Shown piece by piece: positions 10,635 through 41,066 of a stretch of 64,000 bases of DNA. The notes below the pieces were generated by a model. That model worked only from the letters and a program-made list of their open reading frames with translations. It did no database searches and had not been told where the DNA came from. The DNA is taken from assembly GCF_033807715.1 (NCBI RefSeq), contig NC_084591.1, positions 44,170,868 through 44,234,867 of the forward strand, in the 5' to 3' direction. This DNA is from Cololabis saira. Taxonomy: Eukaryota > Chordata > Actinopteri > Beloniformes > Belonidae. How positions within the stretch are numbered: position 1 is the stretch's first letter; every line of letters begins with the position of its first letter. Made by a program: the position numbers and the translations under genes.

Positions 10635-12911
10635 TAGGCGATTAAAAACGGCCTTGAAATATTCTGAACGATTTTTGAAGTACAGCAATTTAGGAAATGA
10701 GTTAGATAAGAGTTGCATTTTTATATGTAAACTTTTTTTTAGTTTACTCTGCCTTGACCGACTTATTTTAATCTCTAACAATTTTTGAGACACGCGCAGT
10801 GTCTTTTTAACTGCATTTGACATGTTTGTTTACATCCTAATTTGATCATAACTATATTAAGCGATCCACTTTTGTGTATATACGTTTGCTATGCAGTTAC
10901 AAAATTATAAAAGAAAGACTTCATAAAAAACACCACTCTAACATTTTAACTATTTAACAATTTATAATGTCCTTTTATTTATTTGTTGTCGCAAAGGCCG
11001 TTTTTCTCCCTTCTTATTAGAAATACGTGTTTTCAATAAGGTGGCACAGCATACATTTACAGTTCACTTCGTGGTTCTCAGATTTCAACTTGTGTGAAGT
11101 TCATATTTCCCAGGGCTCGTGAAGAACCGATTAGCCCGCCCTGCGGTTACGTCAGTGCCTGGTTGTATTTTTCAGGTTCAGTTGAGGCTTTTAAAAATGC
11201 TTATTCAACTAAAACTAAAAAGCCTTTTAATTTAACTCTTACATCATCCCTGATGATATTAGGACATTTGAAAAAAGGTATCTTTCATCAGTTTATGATA
11301 ATAAAACAAGTTCCAATATTTATCCATGTCAAGAATAACTTCAATGTAATCTGCAAGACATCAGGCTTAAAATCATGTGGATTTGATAAATATTTAAAGC
11401 AACATTACAACACGGTGGGGGTTTCTGGTTTTTGCCGCCCCCTGCAGGTCACTGGCGGTACTACATGGTCATAAACACATGCAGGACAGAGCAAAGCAGC
11501 TGACTGGCCCATGTGGGTTTGTTTACCAACTGGACAGTCGTTTAACCACTACAAAAAATAAATAAATACTAAGGAAAAGGCTAACTGGCAATATTTCATA
11601 ACCTCCACAGAAAACTAACAGAGCCTAAACTAAAGGTTTACATTAGGAGCTTCTGCTGGTGTTTTTAGCAGCTAAGATCAACTTTATTGTAACGCTGTAA
11701 ATGTGGATTATAGAAGTTGATGGTTATTGAAGGTTATTACAAGTCATTTTTAGTTTTTCCAAGATGCCAACTAACAATTCTCATTTGAACTGAGATTTCA
11801 AACATTTGCTAACTTGTGAAGCAACTTGGAAATATTTACACATAGTTTCAAAATTATATTTTATACAGGGAGGCATACATGATGAGCAACAGAGTAAAGC
11901 AAGGCAAGGCAAGTTTATTTGTATAACACAATTCAACACAAGGTAATTCAAAGTGCTTTACATCAACATTAAAAGCAGCAAGACACAATTAAACAGTAAA
12001 TAACAAATAAAATGATAAGAAAAGAGGTAAAATAATAAAAAGCACAAGTTGTTAAAAAGTAAGGGCAGTAGAGTACAGCAGGTAAGTACTTAATTTAATA
12101 GTACACTTTGGTAAACAGTAATGTTTTTAGCGTTGATTTAGTACACTATTGCACAAAACCTTAGTAGGATTGTAAGTTCCATTTATGGGTTTATTCTTTT
12201 GTAAAACGTTGGACAGTTCGCTGTCAAGATGAATGTACATACAGTTTAAAAAAAAAAGATGTATAATCTTATACATGTTCAGTATAAAGTGTATTGCCAT
12301 GCTGCATGATTATTTTTTATTTTTTTTACATCTCCCCTTTACCGTGTTCTTATTTCATCACATCGTGTGGGTGACGGGAGGAGGTCGAGACGGGGAGACA
12401 GGAGTCAGAGAGGACACCGGTGACGACCAGAGGAAGCTGCAGAAGCTGCAAGAGATCTGCTAAAGTGTAGCTTTATTTATTTTTTGTAAATACTGTCTCA
12501 TAATTTTGCTTATATTATACTGTTGGTGCAAATAATACGATTTTTAGGTTTATTTATTTTATGTTTTTGTGATAAAGCTAAAGTTGGTGAGAGGGATTGA
12601 CTGCTGCAGGTCCAGAAGTTACTAAGACCAGTACTCTAATATACTCCAGTCATCACACACATGTGGACAACATCTGCTGCAGCAGCATAGCTGACAGGGT
12701 TCAAGGAAAAAAAGGTAGTCATCCTCTTTGCTTAACTTTGGCTGTGTTCGGAACAGGTTTTCTGACCCAAATCAACTCGAATCAATGTACTAGTTTCAGG
12801 TTGCACCACTTTATATCTTATGTATAAAAAAAAATCATGGAACTGTAGTACTTCAGGTATTTCCAATTTATTACAACTATTCACAGGAGTCATTTGTTAA
12901 TTCTTTGTATA
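10635..12911. other. nfatc3-dus2 intergenic DNA, proximal part
   Basis: Mostly unique AT-rich DNA. At 11905-12085 the minus strand carries a common fish retroelement tail (AAGGCAAGTTTATTTGTATA and TCAAAGTGCTTTACAT read on plus). A plus frame at 12370-12460 (ending KLQKLQEIC) is charged and could be exonic, but no acceptor is close and no homolog is recognised. Nothing else can be supported. Confidence 0.5.
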
Positions 12912-13278
12912 CAGGACTGTCTCAGAAAATTAGAATATTGTGATAAAGTTCTTTATTTTCTGTAATGCAATTAAAAAAACTAAAATGTCATAAATTCTGG
13001 ATTCATTACAAATCAACTGAAATATTGCAAGCCTTTTATTATTTTAATATTGCTGATTATGGCTTACAGTTTAAGATTAAGATTCCCAGAATATTCTAAT
13101 TTTTTGAGATAGGATATTTGAGTTTTCTTAAACTGTAAGCCATGATCAGCAATATTAAAATAATAAAAGGCTTGCAATATTTCAGTTGATTTGTAATGAA
13201 TCCAGAATGTATGACATTTTTGCATTACAGAAAATAAAGGACTTTATCACAATATTCTAATTTTCTGAGACAGTCCTG
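12912..13278. mobile_element. palindromic TA-target MITE, copy 3
   Basis: Full-length copy of the CAGGACTGTCTCAG element, flanked by TA on both sides, with both arms nearly complementary. It is close in sequence to copies at 9444, 31865 and 47180. Confidence 0.85.
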
Positions 13279-13592
13279 TAAAGTATGTACATATTCATAT
13301 ATTAATGTAAAAAAAAAATAATGACGGGGGCATCACTTTTTACAAGTTTGTACAGAGTTACTGTTGAGTGTAGAGACCACCTTCTGCCCGTGAAACTCCT
13401 CACAAGCTCACAGGTCGTCGGTGGCTGCGATGGAGTCACAAACCCAAGACCTCACACTTCTCCTGGGAAGGTCTTTCTGGTATTTCTCCTCCTGGAAACA
13501 AGGATCACCATCAGCAGGTCTGACGTAGCTGCAGGTCTTTGAGGGCAAGGACACCTTTACTGGAAGGTCTTTTGTATCTGAGAGGGATAACT

Positions 13593-15269
13593 TCATTTAT
13601 ATCTAGTCAACATGTATCCAGGTAAGTATACACACTTTTCTATAAATAAAACAAAATCCCATTCAGGTAACAACTGCGACTTGCCAAGTAGACACGCCTT
13701 CCATATCATCCTTATTGGACATCCCATAAACCAGATAACACACACCTTGGTTTAGATACAGTGTTGTGTCATCAGTTGTCCAGATAATGATATATTTCTG
13801 GTTACTGCAACCACAGTTCCACATATTTCTGCTTCAATGCAGCCGATATCTAACTTACCATCGCTGAAGAGAAGTAAAACAGTCCTCATCTTCACAGCTT
13901 CATCCACCACTCGTCCATGTAGACACGGAACATAAACACAGTCAGAATCTAAAAGACACATCAATAATTAAATGAAAGAGAGGGAAAACAATATTCACCA
14001 TCAGGACTTAGATACTAACGCCCAAGTAATTGACAGCTTCATCTGCAGTTATGATGCTCTTCCTCAGAGTCCTGGAGCTCCGCTGCAACCACAGCAGAAA
14101 GGATAGAAAACAGGAAAAAACGACCTCTACCTTTGTAAATCAGTCAGTATCACCCAGTGGTGGACAGTAACGGAGTAAATTTACTTGAGTACTCTACTTA
14201 AAGCGACACTACGTAACTTTTCCACCTTAATATAATATTTCCAGAGTCATTGTGATGGAACATCAACTTCCAACAGGTTTAATGAACCTCTGTCATGGTC
14301 TGAGGGGTCTGTGTCGCCTTCATTGGCACTATGTAACTTTGAGGAGCATGGTAGGAACCCTTCCACACTACTGGTAAAGCACTACCGCTTTTGTCCAAAG
14401 GAGCCGCCAAACTCAACAAAAGCTGAAAGTTACGTTGTGCAGCTTTAAATACATATCCAGAGGATTTGTACTTTATTTGAGTATTAGATTTCTTTGGTAC
14501 TTATTACTCTTACTTGAATACATTTCCAAGACAAATATTTTTACTTTTACTCGATGTACGTAAAGCGGAAATACGTCAAGCCTCCTCAAAACGATACCGC
14601 CAAAGTAGCCTGCGTTTGTCAAGACAGAGCCGCAACAAGTCAAGACATACTGTAGCCGCAACAATGGCTACAACATTGAGTTATTGAAAGCAGAGATGTA
14701 GTTTTTTGTAAAGCAGTGGTCTTTGAGGGGGATCCAGACTTAGTTGGATGGTGCAGGTTCATTTGGTTTCAGTTCATGATTGTTAATAAACTCTGCATCA
14801 TCTGCTGTCCTCTTATGATCCCATTCATTTGATTTGTTTTTGGTGTTTCTGCAGGTTTTATATAACATTGTGGTTCTAAAAGCAGCACATCAGTGCAGCT
14901 GGTTTCAAAGAGTTAATTCTCAGAAACAAGAGTTAAAAGATCCTTACATTAATTTAGAAAAAATATAGTAATTTACTGATGTGGAAAATAAGAAATTTAC
15001 TCTTACTCTTACTTTTACTTAAAGTAAATTTAAAAGCATTTACTTTTGGGTACTTAAGTACCTTTTAAAAGCAAGTACTTTTCTACTCTTACTCGAGTAA
15101 TATTTTGACTGAGCTACTTTTACTTGTAACGGAGTAAATTTTGACCAGTAGTATTTGTACTCTTACTCAAGTACTGGGGTCCAGTACTCTGTCCAACTCT
15201 GATATCACCTGGCTCTGAACACACCAGGAGGAGGATGAAGATGAAGATGGAAGTTGTGAGTCTGTGCAT
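13593..15269 (-). CDS. possible unrecognised small secreted-protein gene (three candidate exons)
   Basis: I do not recognise this as a known gene. Candidate exons are 15209-15269 (ATG, then a hydrophobic signal-peptide-like stretch MHRLTTSIFIFILLLVCSEP), 13859-13948 (SDCVYVPCLHGRVVDEAVKM and on to LLLFSD) and 13593-13639 (KCVYLPGYMLTRYK, stop). All junctions are phase 1 and sit at plausible sites: CCAG|GTGATA (weak), TTTTAG|ATTC, GATG|GTAAGT and TTTATAG|AAAA. The joined product would be 65 residues with four Cys after the signal region's own Cys counted. Two exons share a CVY(V/L)P phrase. Alternatives are chance, or a decaying gene: an open frame at 13408-13596 follows in another frame. Confidence 0.25.
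14155..15201. mobile_element. TIR element of the 'GTGGACAGTAACGGAGTAAA' family
   Basis: The left end has GTGGTGGACAGTAACGGAG and the right end has related sequence inverted (AGTACTCTGTCCAACTCTG), with many AGTACTTTTACT-type phrases inside. Its left arm is interrupted by the TTAA-flanked element at 14202-14444. A related piece lies at 63600-63780. No transposase was found. Confidence 0.5.
14202..14444. mobile_element. short TTAA-flanked MITE nested in the element at 14155-15201
   Basis: The ends AGCGACACTACGTAACTTT and (inverted) AGCTGCACAACGTAACTTT match at 15 of 19 positions. TTAA occurs at 14198-14201 and 14445-14448. It is non-coding and only about 243 bp. Its ends differ from the AGGAGACCTATTATG family, so two separate TTAA-target families are present. 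Confidence 0.7.
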
Positions 15270-16167
15270 CAAAAGAAGAGAAAAAAACTCAGCGGTTCGA
15301 GTTTCCAGCCTCAGAGAATCCCACTTTTCTGTAACGATGAAACAGCTATGTGATAACAACTGACTCAGAGATGATAAAAAACAAAACACTAACGTAATAT
15401 TATCTGAACCTGTTCCAAGCAAACTGAAAACCAGACGTAGTTTATGAGACTGAGATGAAACCACTGTAGCTTGTGATTTAAAGAAAAGAAAAAATGACAT
15501 TTACAAACTTAAAACTGGGATCCAGAGATTAAATAAACAACTGTAACAGTCTGATATGATAGAAATATAAGCATGACCTACTGATCCAGTAGCAGAGTTA
15601 GTGTCCGTGCAGCTCCTCCTTTGGGCTCCTGCTCTGTTACTTTCTTTTCTTCACATCCTTTCAACCCCTTCATTGTTTTCTTCCCTGGAGTTGTTCTGAA
15701 GATTGAAGTCACACAGCTCCATCTGGAACTTTGTACCGCGTGCTTACGTCTCTGTCTCTTCTAGGTGTCGGTGAGGTCTGACGTAAACCAGGCCCTACAC
15801 GTTGACGTCTGTTTTTTGTCTTGTTAGGAGCAGAACTACTGCTGAAATTATTTCAGAAACATTATGTTAAGGTTTTCAACCTCCGTGTTACTTTAAAATG
15901 ATGTCTCCTGCACAAACCTGTGGGGAGTATTACCTTCTGGGGAATCTTTTAAAATCAGTCAGATCCAAGTTTATTAACAACATCTGCAGAAAACCAGCTC
16001 AGCTGACTTGATGACTGTACTGAACGAGGAGGGTTTTGTGTTTCTGTGACGTCACGGGCACAGACTTAGACAACAACGTGAGGATTCCTGAGGCTCAGAC
16101 GGTGTTGAGAGCGGTTCAGAGAGCATGAGACACCACGTAAACAGATGGACTGGCCGCCACCAGCTCC
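15270..16167. other. intergenic DNA downstream of dus2
   Basis: No gene is recognised. On the minus strand, 15590-15720 could be a leader exon for the candidate small gene at 13593-15269, since it ends in GATCA|GTAGGT, but this is a guess. The dus2 transcript should end near 16150. Confidence 0.4.
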
Positions 16168-16173
16168 TTTATT
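16168..16173 (-). terminator. dus2: dus2 poly(A) signal AATAAA
   Basis: Minus-strand AATAAA lies about 300 nt downstream of the dus2 stop codon and is the first canonical signal after it. It gives a short 3' UTR, consistent with a compact fish gene. Confidence 0.65.
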
Positions 16174-16476
16174 AAACAATAAAAAACAGGAACAGTGAGG
16201 GCGGGAGAGCTCGACTCGGCCTGATCCCAATTTACATGAAATTATGTAAACGCAAAACCAAAACGGTAACAGCTGAGCTGTGTTTTGGAGGAAAACTCTC
16301 AGCTATAGGGGGGGCTTTGTTGCATATTTGCCAAGAAGAAACGATGATGATGGAGGTCATTGTGAAAACATGACAATAAAAGGCTTTTAAACACTCTTGA
16401 AATTTTAACTCCAGTTCAAACAAAAATCCATTATAGACATCTGTTAATCCCCCGTCTAAATAAAATCAAGCACTTT

Positions 16477-35008
<18,532 letters not shown>

Positions 35009-35030
35009 TCAGTCATCCGTCAGCAGCACA

Positions 35031-35118
35031 GGATCAGCAGCCCTGCAGACACCGACAGTTAGGACCTGAAACCAGGATCAGCAGCCCTGCAGACGCCGAC
35101 AGTTAGGACCAGGAAACC
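35031..35118 (-). repeat. tandem duplication of a 44-bp segment holding the leader acceptor
   Basis: GGATCAGCAGCCCTGCAGAC and the next 24 bases occur twice (35031-35074 and 35075-35118) with few differences. On the minus strand each copy has GTCTGCAG followed by GGCTGCTG, so two acceptors (exon start 35042 or 35086) are possible upstream of the dus2 ATG. Confidence 0.7.
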
Positions 35119-36085
35119 AGTACTGGAGTTGAGGGGGGATGGCATCCCCCCTGAAATAAAAACGGTCAAAATCATCCCCCCTGAAATAAAAACGGTCAAA
35201 ATCATCCCCCCTGAAATAAAAACGGTCAAAATCATCCCTCCTTTCCATCCCTTATGTCATTTCATCAATGAATGTGGTTTTACTGCTATTTCAACATTTA
35301 GAGTCATCACCAGAAAAATAACTTATTTGACAATTTTCACCAAGCTATCACACATTTAAAGGTTAGTTTTCTCTGCAGAGTCTGCAGTCATTTGTTTTCT
35401 GACCTTTTTGGATACAATTACAAACAAAAGGAGCTCATTAACAGTAAGTGTGAATGTGAAGACCAGTGCGTCTCCATCCCACTGCCTTACACTGCAAAAA
35501 CTCAAAATCTTACCAGGAATATTTGCCTTATTTCTAGTTAAAATGGCTCATTTTTAGTCAAAAAATCTCATCACACTTAAAACAAGAGTCATTACCAGAA
35601 AAATAACAATTTTCACCTGTTTCCGGTAAATTTTCACTTGAAATAAGTAGAAAAATCTGCCAGTGGGACAAGATTTATCTTCTCATTACAAGCAAAAAAA
35701 TCATGTTCCACTGGCAGATTTTTATACTTATTTTAAGTGAAAATCTACTTGAAACAGGTGAAAATTGTTGTTTTTTCCAGTGATGAGTCTTGTTTTAAGT
35801 GTAATGAGATTTTTTTACTAAAATGAGACATTTTAACTAGATATAAGACAAATATTCTTGTTAAGTTTTTGCAGTGATCCATTTTACTTATCCTGTGAAG
35901 GACAGTCATATTGATAAGTTCAGAAAAGTGTTTTTTATTGTTGTGTTTTGATGTATTTGATGTAAGCCCAGTGGATATTTAAAGCTTACAGAAGGCTGCA
36001 TTTAACTGCTGCTATGTCATTCCTGCAGTATTTCTGCAGGTGTTTTGGTCACTGCTATTATTTGTAATATATTATATTATTTGTA
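35117..36085 (+). mobile_element. CCAGTACTGGAGTTG element, copy E2, in dus2 leader intron
   Basis: Starts CCAGTACTGGAGTTG, then G/C-rich GATGGCATCCCCCC, three tandem copies of CCTGAAATAAAAACGGTCAA (35149-35238), a full CACTGCAAAAACTC foldback (about 35490-35877) and the long unique arm to TTTGTAATCAGC. The last terminus present in E3 and E4 is missing. Confidence 0.65.
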
Positions 36086-36423
36086 ATCAGCTGCTCTGTC
36101 TGTTTCGATGCGACGAATCGCTTTTTCCTGCCCGAGATCATCAAACTCACATCGAAGATCAGCTGATTTCATTTTGCTGCGGTTGTAGCGACAGAAAGCA
36201 GCTCAAACCCTGCTTCTAAAGGCCCTGACTAAAAACGATTTTTGACTTTTAAAACAAACAAACGCAAAAAAAGTAAAAGTTTTAGAGATGAAGACAATCT
36301 CGGTACATGTCGACGCTAACACGAGTTGCTCCGTCAGTAATTTACCTATCTCATCGGTAAACAACGACATAACCCACCGGTTTATACACGTACAGGGCAA
36401 AGCCTTGATTCAAACAAGCTCAC

Positions 36424-36575
36424 CCGCATGTATGCTGCCTTGAATCGATCCCAGCAGCTGTGATCACCGGTGATCAATCATCATGTGGAGAGGGAGAACC
36501 ACGCAGCTGCTGCCGGACTTCCTGGTTAGACCGCTACGTCATCACGCAGGGCACGTAGGGAGTTACGTCACACAA
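36424..36575 (-). promoter_or_regulatory. dus2: probable dus2 promoter and non-coding first exon
   Basis: On the minus strand a donor (CATGCGG|GTGAGC) at 36424 could end a leader exon joined to the acceptor at 35042 or 35086. Just upstream lie an ETS-type site (plus ACTTCCTGG, 36517-36525) and two CRE-like sites (TACGTCATCAC at 36535 and TTACGTCAC at 36563), a housekeeping-type set. Inferred from motifs only. Confidence 0.5.
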
Positions 36576-36620
36576 CATACACGTGGAAAAGTGGTGCAAA
36601 GTAGGACTGGAGTGCCTTAA

Positions 36621-36899
36621 AGGAGACCTATTATATTTTAATGTTTAAAATAGACATTAAATGTCTATTTTAAACAGGCCTTGAATGTCTTAAAAACAAG
36701 CTTTTGGTTGTTTTTTCTATATAAATTAGCAATTCAGCCTCTGGGCCATGTCTTTATCTTTACCGTTTCTAACCTCATTATCTACGCGGGATTCTGAGTG
36801 GGCGGGGCTATGATAATGAGGCTCTGTGCTGATTGGCTGCCTGAATGACGCGATACACCACTATGAAAAAATGGCAGAAGCTACGGCCGGTGGAGTTGA
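36621..36899 (-). mobile_element. TTAA-target element, partial inverted copy
   Basis: Begins AGGAGACCTATTATA after TTAA at 36617-36620. It then matches the opposite end of the copy at 59383-60283 in reverse (AGCAATTCAGCCTCTG, GGGCGGGGCTATGATAATGA). It stops without a second terminus at about 36899. Confidence 0.65.
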
Positions 36900-36934
36900 G
36901 GGGTAAAATACGGTAGTTTGCCGGCCAAAACGGG

Positions 36935-37580
36935 AGACTTGACAGGTATGCAGAAATCCCCTTGGACTATGCTGTTTGCAGATGACAGTGATCTGTGGCA
37001 AAAAGGGGGAATAGGGGAAGGAGAATCTGGTGGTGGAGGTATCCTCTGGGGGCTCGGGGGTGTGTGAAATGCAGTCGCATCAAGATGGAGTACCTGTGTT
37101 AATGAAAGGGAAGTGCAGGAGTGAAAAGGGAGAGGGCAGGCAGTGTGGAGTGGCTGGAGAAAAGTGTCAGGAGTGATAGTGACAAGAGCAGCAAGAGTCA
37201 AAGTGAAGGGTTAGGAGACGGTGGTGAGACCAGCTTTGTTATAGGGTTTAGAGACAGGAGGCAGAGCTGGACATAGAAGAACCCAGCGTCTCTTTAGGAT
37301 GGACAGGATTAGGAATGAGCACATCAGCAGGACAGCTCAGGTCAGCTGTTTTGGAGACTGACTTAGAGAGGCCAGACTAAGATGTTTGGACATGTGCTGA
37401 GGAGAGACAATAGACAGATAGATGGTAGAAAGATGCTGATGATGGAGCTACCAGGCAGACAAAGCAAAGAGGAAGACCAAGGGGGAGGTTTATGTATGTG
37501 GTGATAGAGAACATGCAGCTAGTAAGCGTGAGGGTGGAAGAGATGGAGGTCGGGGTCAGATGGATGGGAAAAATGGTTAA
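36935..37580 (+). pseudogene. non-LTR reverse-transcriptase remnant
   Basis: Plus-strand frames, with shifts, read KSPWTMLFADDSDLW (the reverse-transcriptase FADD box). Downstream come FGHVLRRDNRQIDGRKMLMM-like and ELPGRQSKRKTKG, the usual C-terminus of fish RTE/R4-like elements. It is internally deleted and out of frame. It sits between dus2 and slc7a8-like. Confidence 0.65.
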
Positions 37581-40530
37581 ACAACTTTCTGCTCCTTTCT
37601 CATCACCTTGTAGATGCTCCAAACATCTGCTTTATAGTTCCCACTGTTTGCAGACAGACTGTGGGTCAAAGACGTGACGCTTACTTTTTCTGTCCGATGG
37701 AACTTTTTACCTAATAATAAACATAAAAATGAATAAAAAATATAACATGTATGTCTAATACGTTCCTTCTACATGTGCCCACTCTTATTTTATTTAAACA
37801 TGTTGGTTATTGGTCATTTTCTGCCATCTGAAGTGTGAAAACATCATGTGGGGTGACCGTCCGGCCTTGACTTCTGTTTGGACAACTGGTTTTAAATCAC
37901 ATTAAAACAATTTAAAAATAATGCTTGCCCTATTGGGCATACTTTCAAACTTGTTTTAGATTTATTGACAAAGTTATGGAACATTTGTACACACATTTCA
38001 ATCATAATACGCAAACTAATCTTGTCCGAATATGTTCATTGTCTGAATTATCATCTGGGGTGACCATGAAAAAAATACAATTGGGGACTTTTATATTGAC
38101 AATCATCTCAAAGAGGATGTTGCATCAGCCAGTTACTCCATGAGGGTCCCAGAGAGACAACCTGCAGGTCAGTAGTCTCTCTCTCCTTTACAAATAAATC
38201 CTCTTTCTAACTGCTGCAGTGTATACGTCACATTTGGATATCATGTGGGGTGACCACCCTAAAACTGTAAATAATTCGTTTTATTTGCAAATCTATATTT
38301 TGAAGGTAAATTGGTTAGTGATATGTGGTGAGAAGTAGCTAGCTTAGTTCATATAGCTAACTGTTAGCCTGTTATATTTGATTAAACTTGAAAGCATCAT
38401 GTGGGGTGACCACCTGTCATGTGGGGTAACCAACAAATGGCAATTCTGTATCAAATTCAAAATTGAATGTCTATCAGTTTTGGTTCAAATATAAATTATT
38501 GGTATAGTATGCATAAGTGGATACACATTGTACACATTTGAAATCAGTTTTATGAATTTTGGAGTAAGTAAGAGGGTGACACTGTCATTATGGATAGAAT
38601 TTATTTAAAAATGGTTTTCAAAAAATGAAAGGAAAAATGTGTCTATCTTTCTTGGACAGTTAATTTAATTACTGATACTTATATTATTTAAATATAAATT
38701 TTGTTATGGAAATCTATTAATTTTGAGATAAATGGTCGCCCCAAATGACGGTTTAAAGGTTTAAAAACACTAAAATACCTTTGTTTGAAGTTTTCACATA
38801 CATGTATGTGTACACTACATTTCAAATGTTTGGAAAATGGCCAAAAATATCTTTATTTTAAGTATTTTAAAAATGGGCTACTCAAAGGCCTTATACGTCT
38901 TTGACCCCTGTGGTACTTTTATGTACCGTAGTTTATTAATGTAGGCTGAAGGGTTTCTAGCAGGAGCAGAGGACAGCGTTTCTGGTGGCCCACATGCGGT
39001 GCTCACATCATTTGTATGAGAACACTTTCATACATTTTTAATGCTTACATTTCTTTTTTAACAGGCACGGTTTTCTCAGAGCTGGATGCTACACAGACCT
39101 CACTGAAGTCACTCTTCCTGCATGTGCCATTCCAGCTCCTGCTGCACCCACCTTCCTTAGATAATATCAAGACTAATTTTTACCTTATTTTGATATTCTT
39201 CAAACTTATATACTTTTACCATGTCTCAGTGTTTTGGGTGTGTTTTAATAATATGTGTAGTTTATTTATTTTTGTAGATAGACTCCAGCTGGTCCCCGTG
39301 AACCTGCCATGGAATAAGCAGATGGAGTTGATGGATGTTTAGTTTTTATCGTTAAGCCTCAGCATTTCTGCTTTTGCATTTGTCAGTTAACATCTTTTTT
39401 TCAAGTTTTGCTCTGAAATCTTTGTACACTTCCCTGAATGATATGCTGCCATGCCTCACGTGTAAAGGATTGCCACAAGAACGCAGACACATCCCCAGAC
39501 CATCACAGGGCCTGCCGTCTGAACTTGTTCTAGTTCACAGACTTTACTGTCTTCAGTCTGGAGGACACAGTGTCACTTTCCCACAAAAAAAGATGTGGAA
39601 CATTGATTAATCTCACAACACACCCGTTTCCTCCACTGCGTGTAGTGACAGGTTTGTACAGTGGATCCAGATGATATCAAGGGTGATATCTTGATGTTAG
39701 CTTTACACATTTCATTTTCATCAGAGACTCAACCTTTCATAGATGCTGCTTTTGTACCAAAATCATCTTTATAGTCATCCGGTTGAAATAATATCCTTGT
39801 TTTTTTGTTACCTCTTACCGCTGTTACCGATATTTTTGAAACGTGTTGCTGACCTGAAAGAAAATATTTGGATGTACATTGATAAATAAAGTGAAGATGA
39901 TGAAAATAAATACATTCATTGTCTTGGCTTCATAGTTTCTGTAAAGAAAATAAATACTCAGCTCTGCGTACACACACAAGACAATAAGTGCAGTTCCAAT
40001 AAATGTATTTTTCCACTATAGTTATTTATTCATTCAAGACCACTAAATCATAATCCTATAGAAACAATCCATGCATGATCGTGTTGGAAAAACAACACGA
40101 TACAGAAAACTGAAGGAGATGAAGAAAGCATCTGCAGCATCTGCAGCATCTGTGCTGCGGTGGTTCGGTCTGCTCTTTTACTGTTTTATTCCTCCAGGAA
40201 TACGAAGCAAAGAAGATGGATACACAGAAGGTTATAAAAGAGTGGTTTGAACAGTTTAAATAACAAAGTCACTCTTAGTGGAAAAGTGTGATACAAGCCG
40301 GTCAGTATCACACAGACATCAACGTGTCCTTTGAGAAGCTACATTTGGGTTGGTGTTAAAATCCCAGCTGTAGACCGAGGTTTTGCATCAAGGAAGGTTT
40401 TAAATTCATGCAAGACATGAAGAGAAAGGATGAAATATATTTAAAAACCATTACTATTTTGTGCATGAAGAAATTAAACTGGCCTACTTTAACCCTGGTA
40501 CTGTCTTTGGGTCAAAATGACCTAATTCTC
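37581..40530. other. gene-poor spacer with a dispersed CATGTGGGGTGACC motif
   Basis: No gene was recognised. CATGTGGGGTGACC or a close variant occurs at 37845, 38052, 38242, 38398 and 38418, and once inverted near 38735 (GGTCGCCCCAAATGA). Open frames at 39016-39342 and 39374-39610 are unsupported. Conserved coding is not evident. Confidence 0.5.
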
Positions 40531-41066
40531 CTATCCTTCTTTCCTCCTGCTCTCTCCTTCCTTCTTCCTTCCTCTTTTCTCCCTTCCTTTCTTCTTTCCT
40601 CCTGCTCTCTCATTGCTTCTCTCTTCTTCTTTTCTCCCTTCCTTCTCCCTCCCTCCCTTCCTTCCTTCCTTCCTTCTTTACTCCCTTCTTTCCTTCCTCT
40701 TTTCTCCCTTCCTTCCTTCTTTCCTTGTTTTCTCCCTTCCTTCCTTCTTTTCTCCCTTCCTTCCTTCTTCCCTCCCTTCCTTTTCTCCCATCCTCCCTTC
40801 CTTCCTTCTATCCTTCTTTTTTCCCTTCCTTTCTTCCTTCTTTTTTCCCTTCCTTCCTTCTTTCCTCCTGCTCTCTCCTTGCTTCTCTCTTCCTCTTTTC
40901 TCCCTTCCTTCTCCCTTCCTTCCTTCCTTCCTTCTTTCCTTCCTCTTTTCTCCCTTCCTTCCTCCCTTCCTTCCTTCTTTTCTCCCTTCCTTCCTTCTTT
41001 CCTCCCTTCCTTTTCTCCCATCCTCCCTTCCTTCCTTCCATCCTTCTTTCCTCCCTTCTTCCCTTC
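40531..41066 (+). repeat. 536-bp polypyrimidine tract (CCTT-type)
   Basis: Almost pure C/T on the plus strand: TTCCTTCC, TTTTCTCCC and CCTGCTCTCTCCTTGCTTCT phrases. The last type recurs at about 40545, 40600 and 40866, so there is a higher-order layer. Long open frames of Phe-Leu-Pro-Ser on plus and Lys-Glu-Gly-Arg on minus are by-products. Confidence 0.9.

Noticed and set aside
12370..12463. Terminal exon ending KLQKLQEIC on the plus strand
   Set aside because: Charged and open, but no acceptor is close and no partner exon was found.
14020..14082. Extra exon (RSSRTLRKSIITADEAVNYLG) for the candidate small gene
   Set aside because: It has an acceptor and a weak donor, but its phase does not fit the flanking candidate exons and it would introduce a stop.
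36100..36900. ddx28 as the divergent neighbour of dus2, as in humans
   Set aside because: No DEAD-box helicase motif or long open frame is present on the plus strand upstream of dus2.
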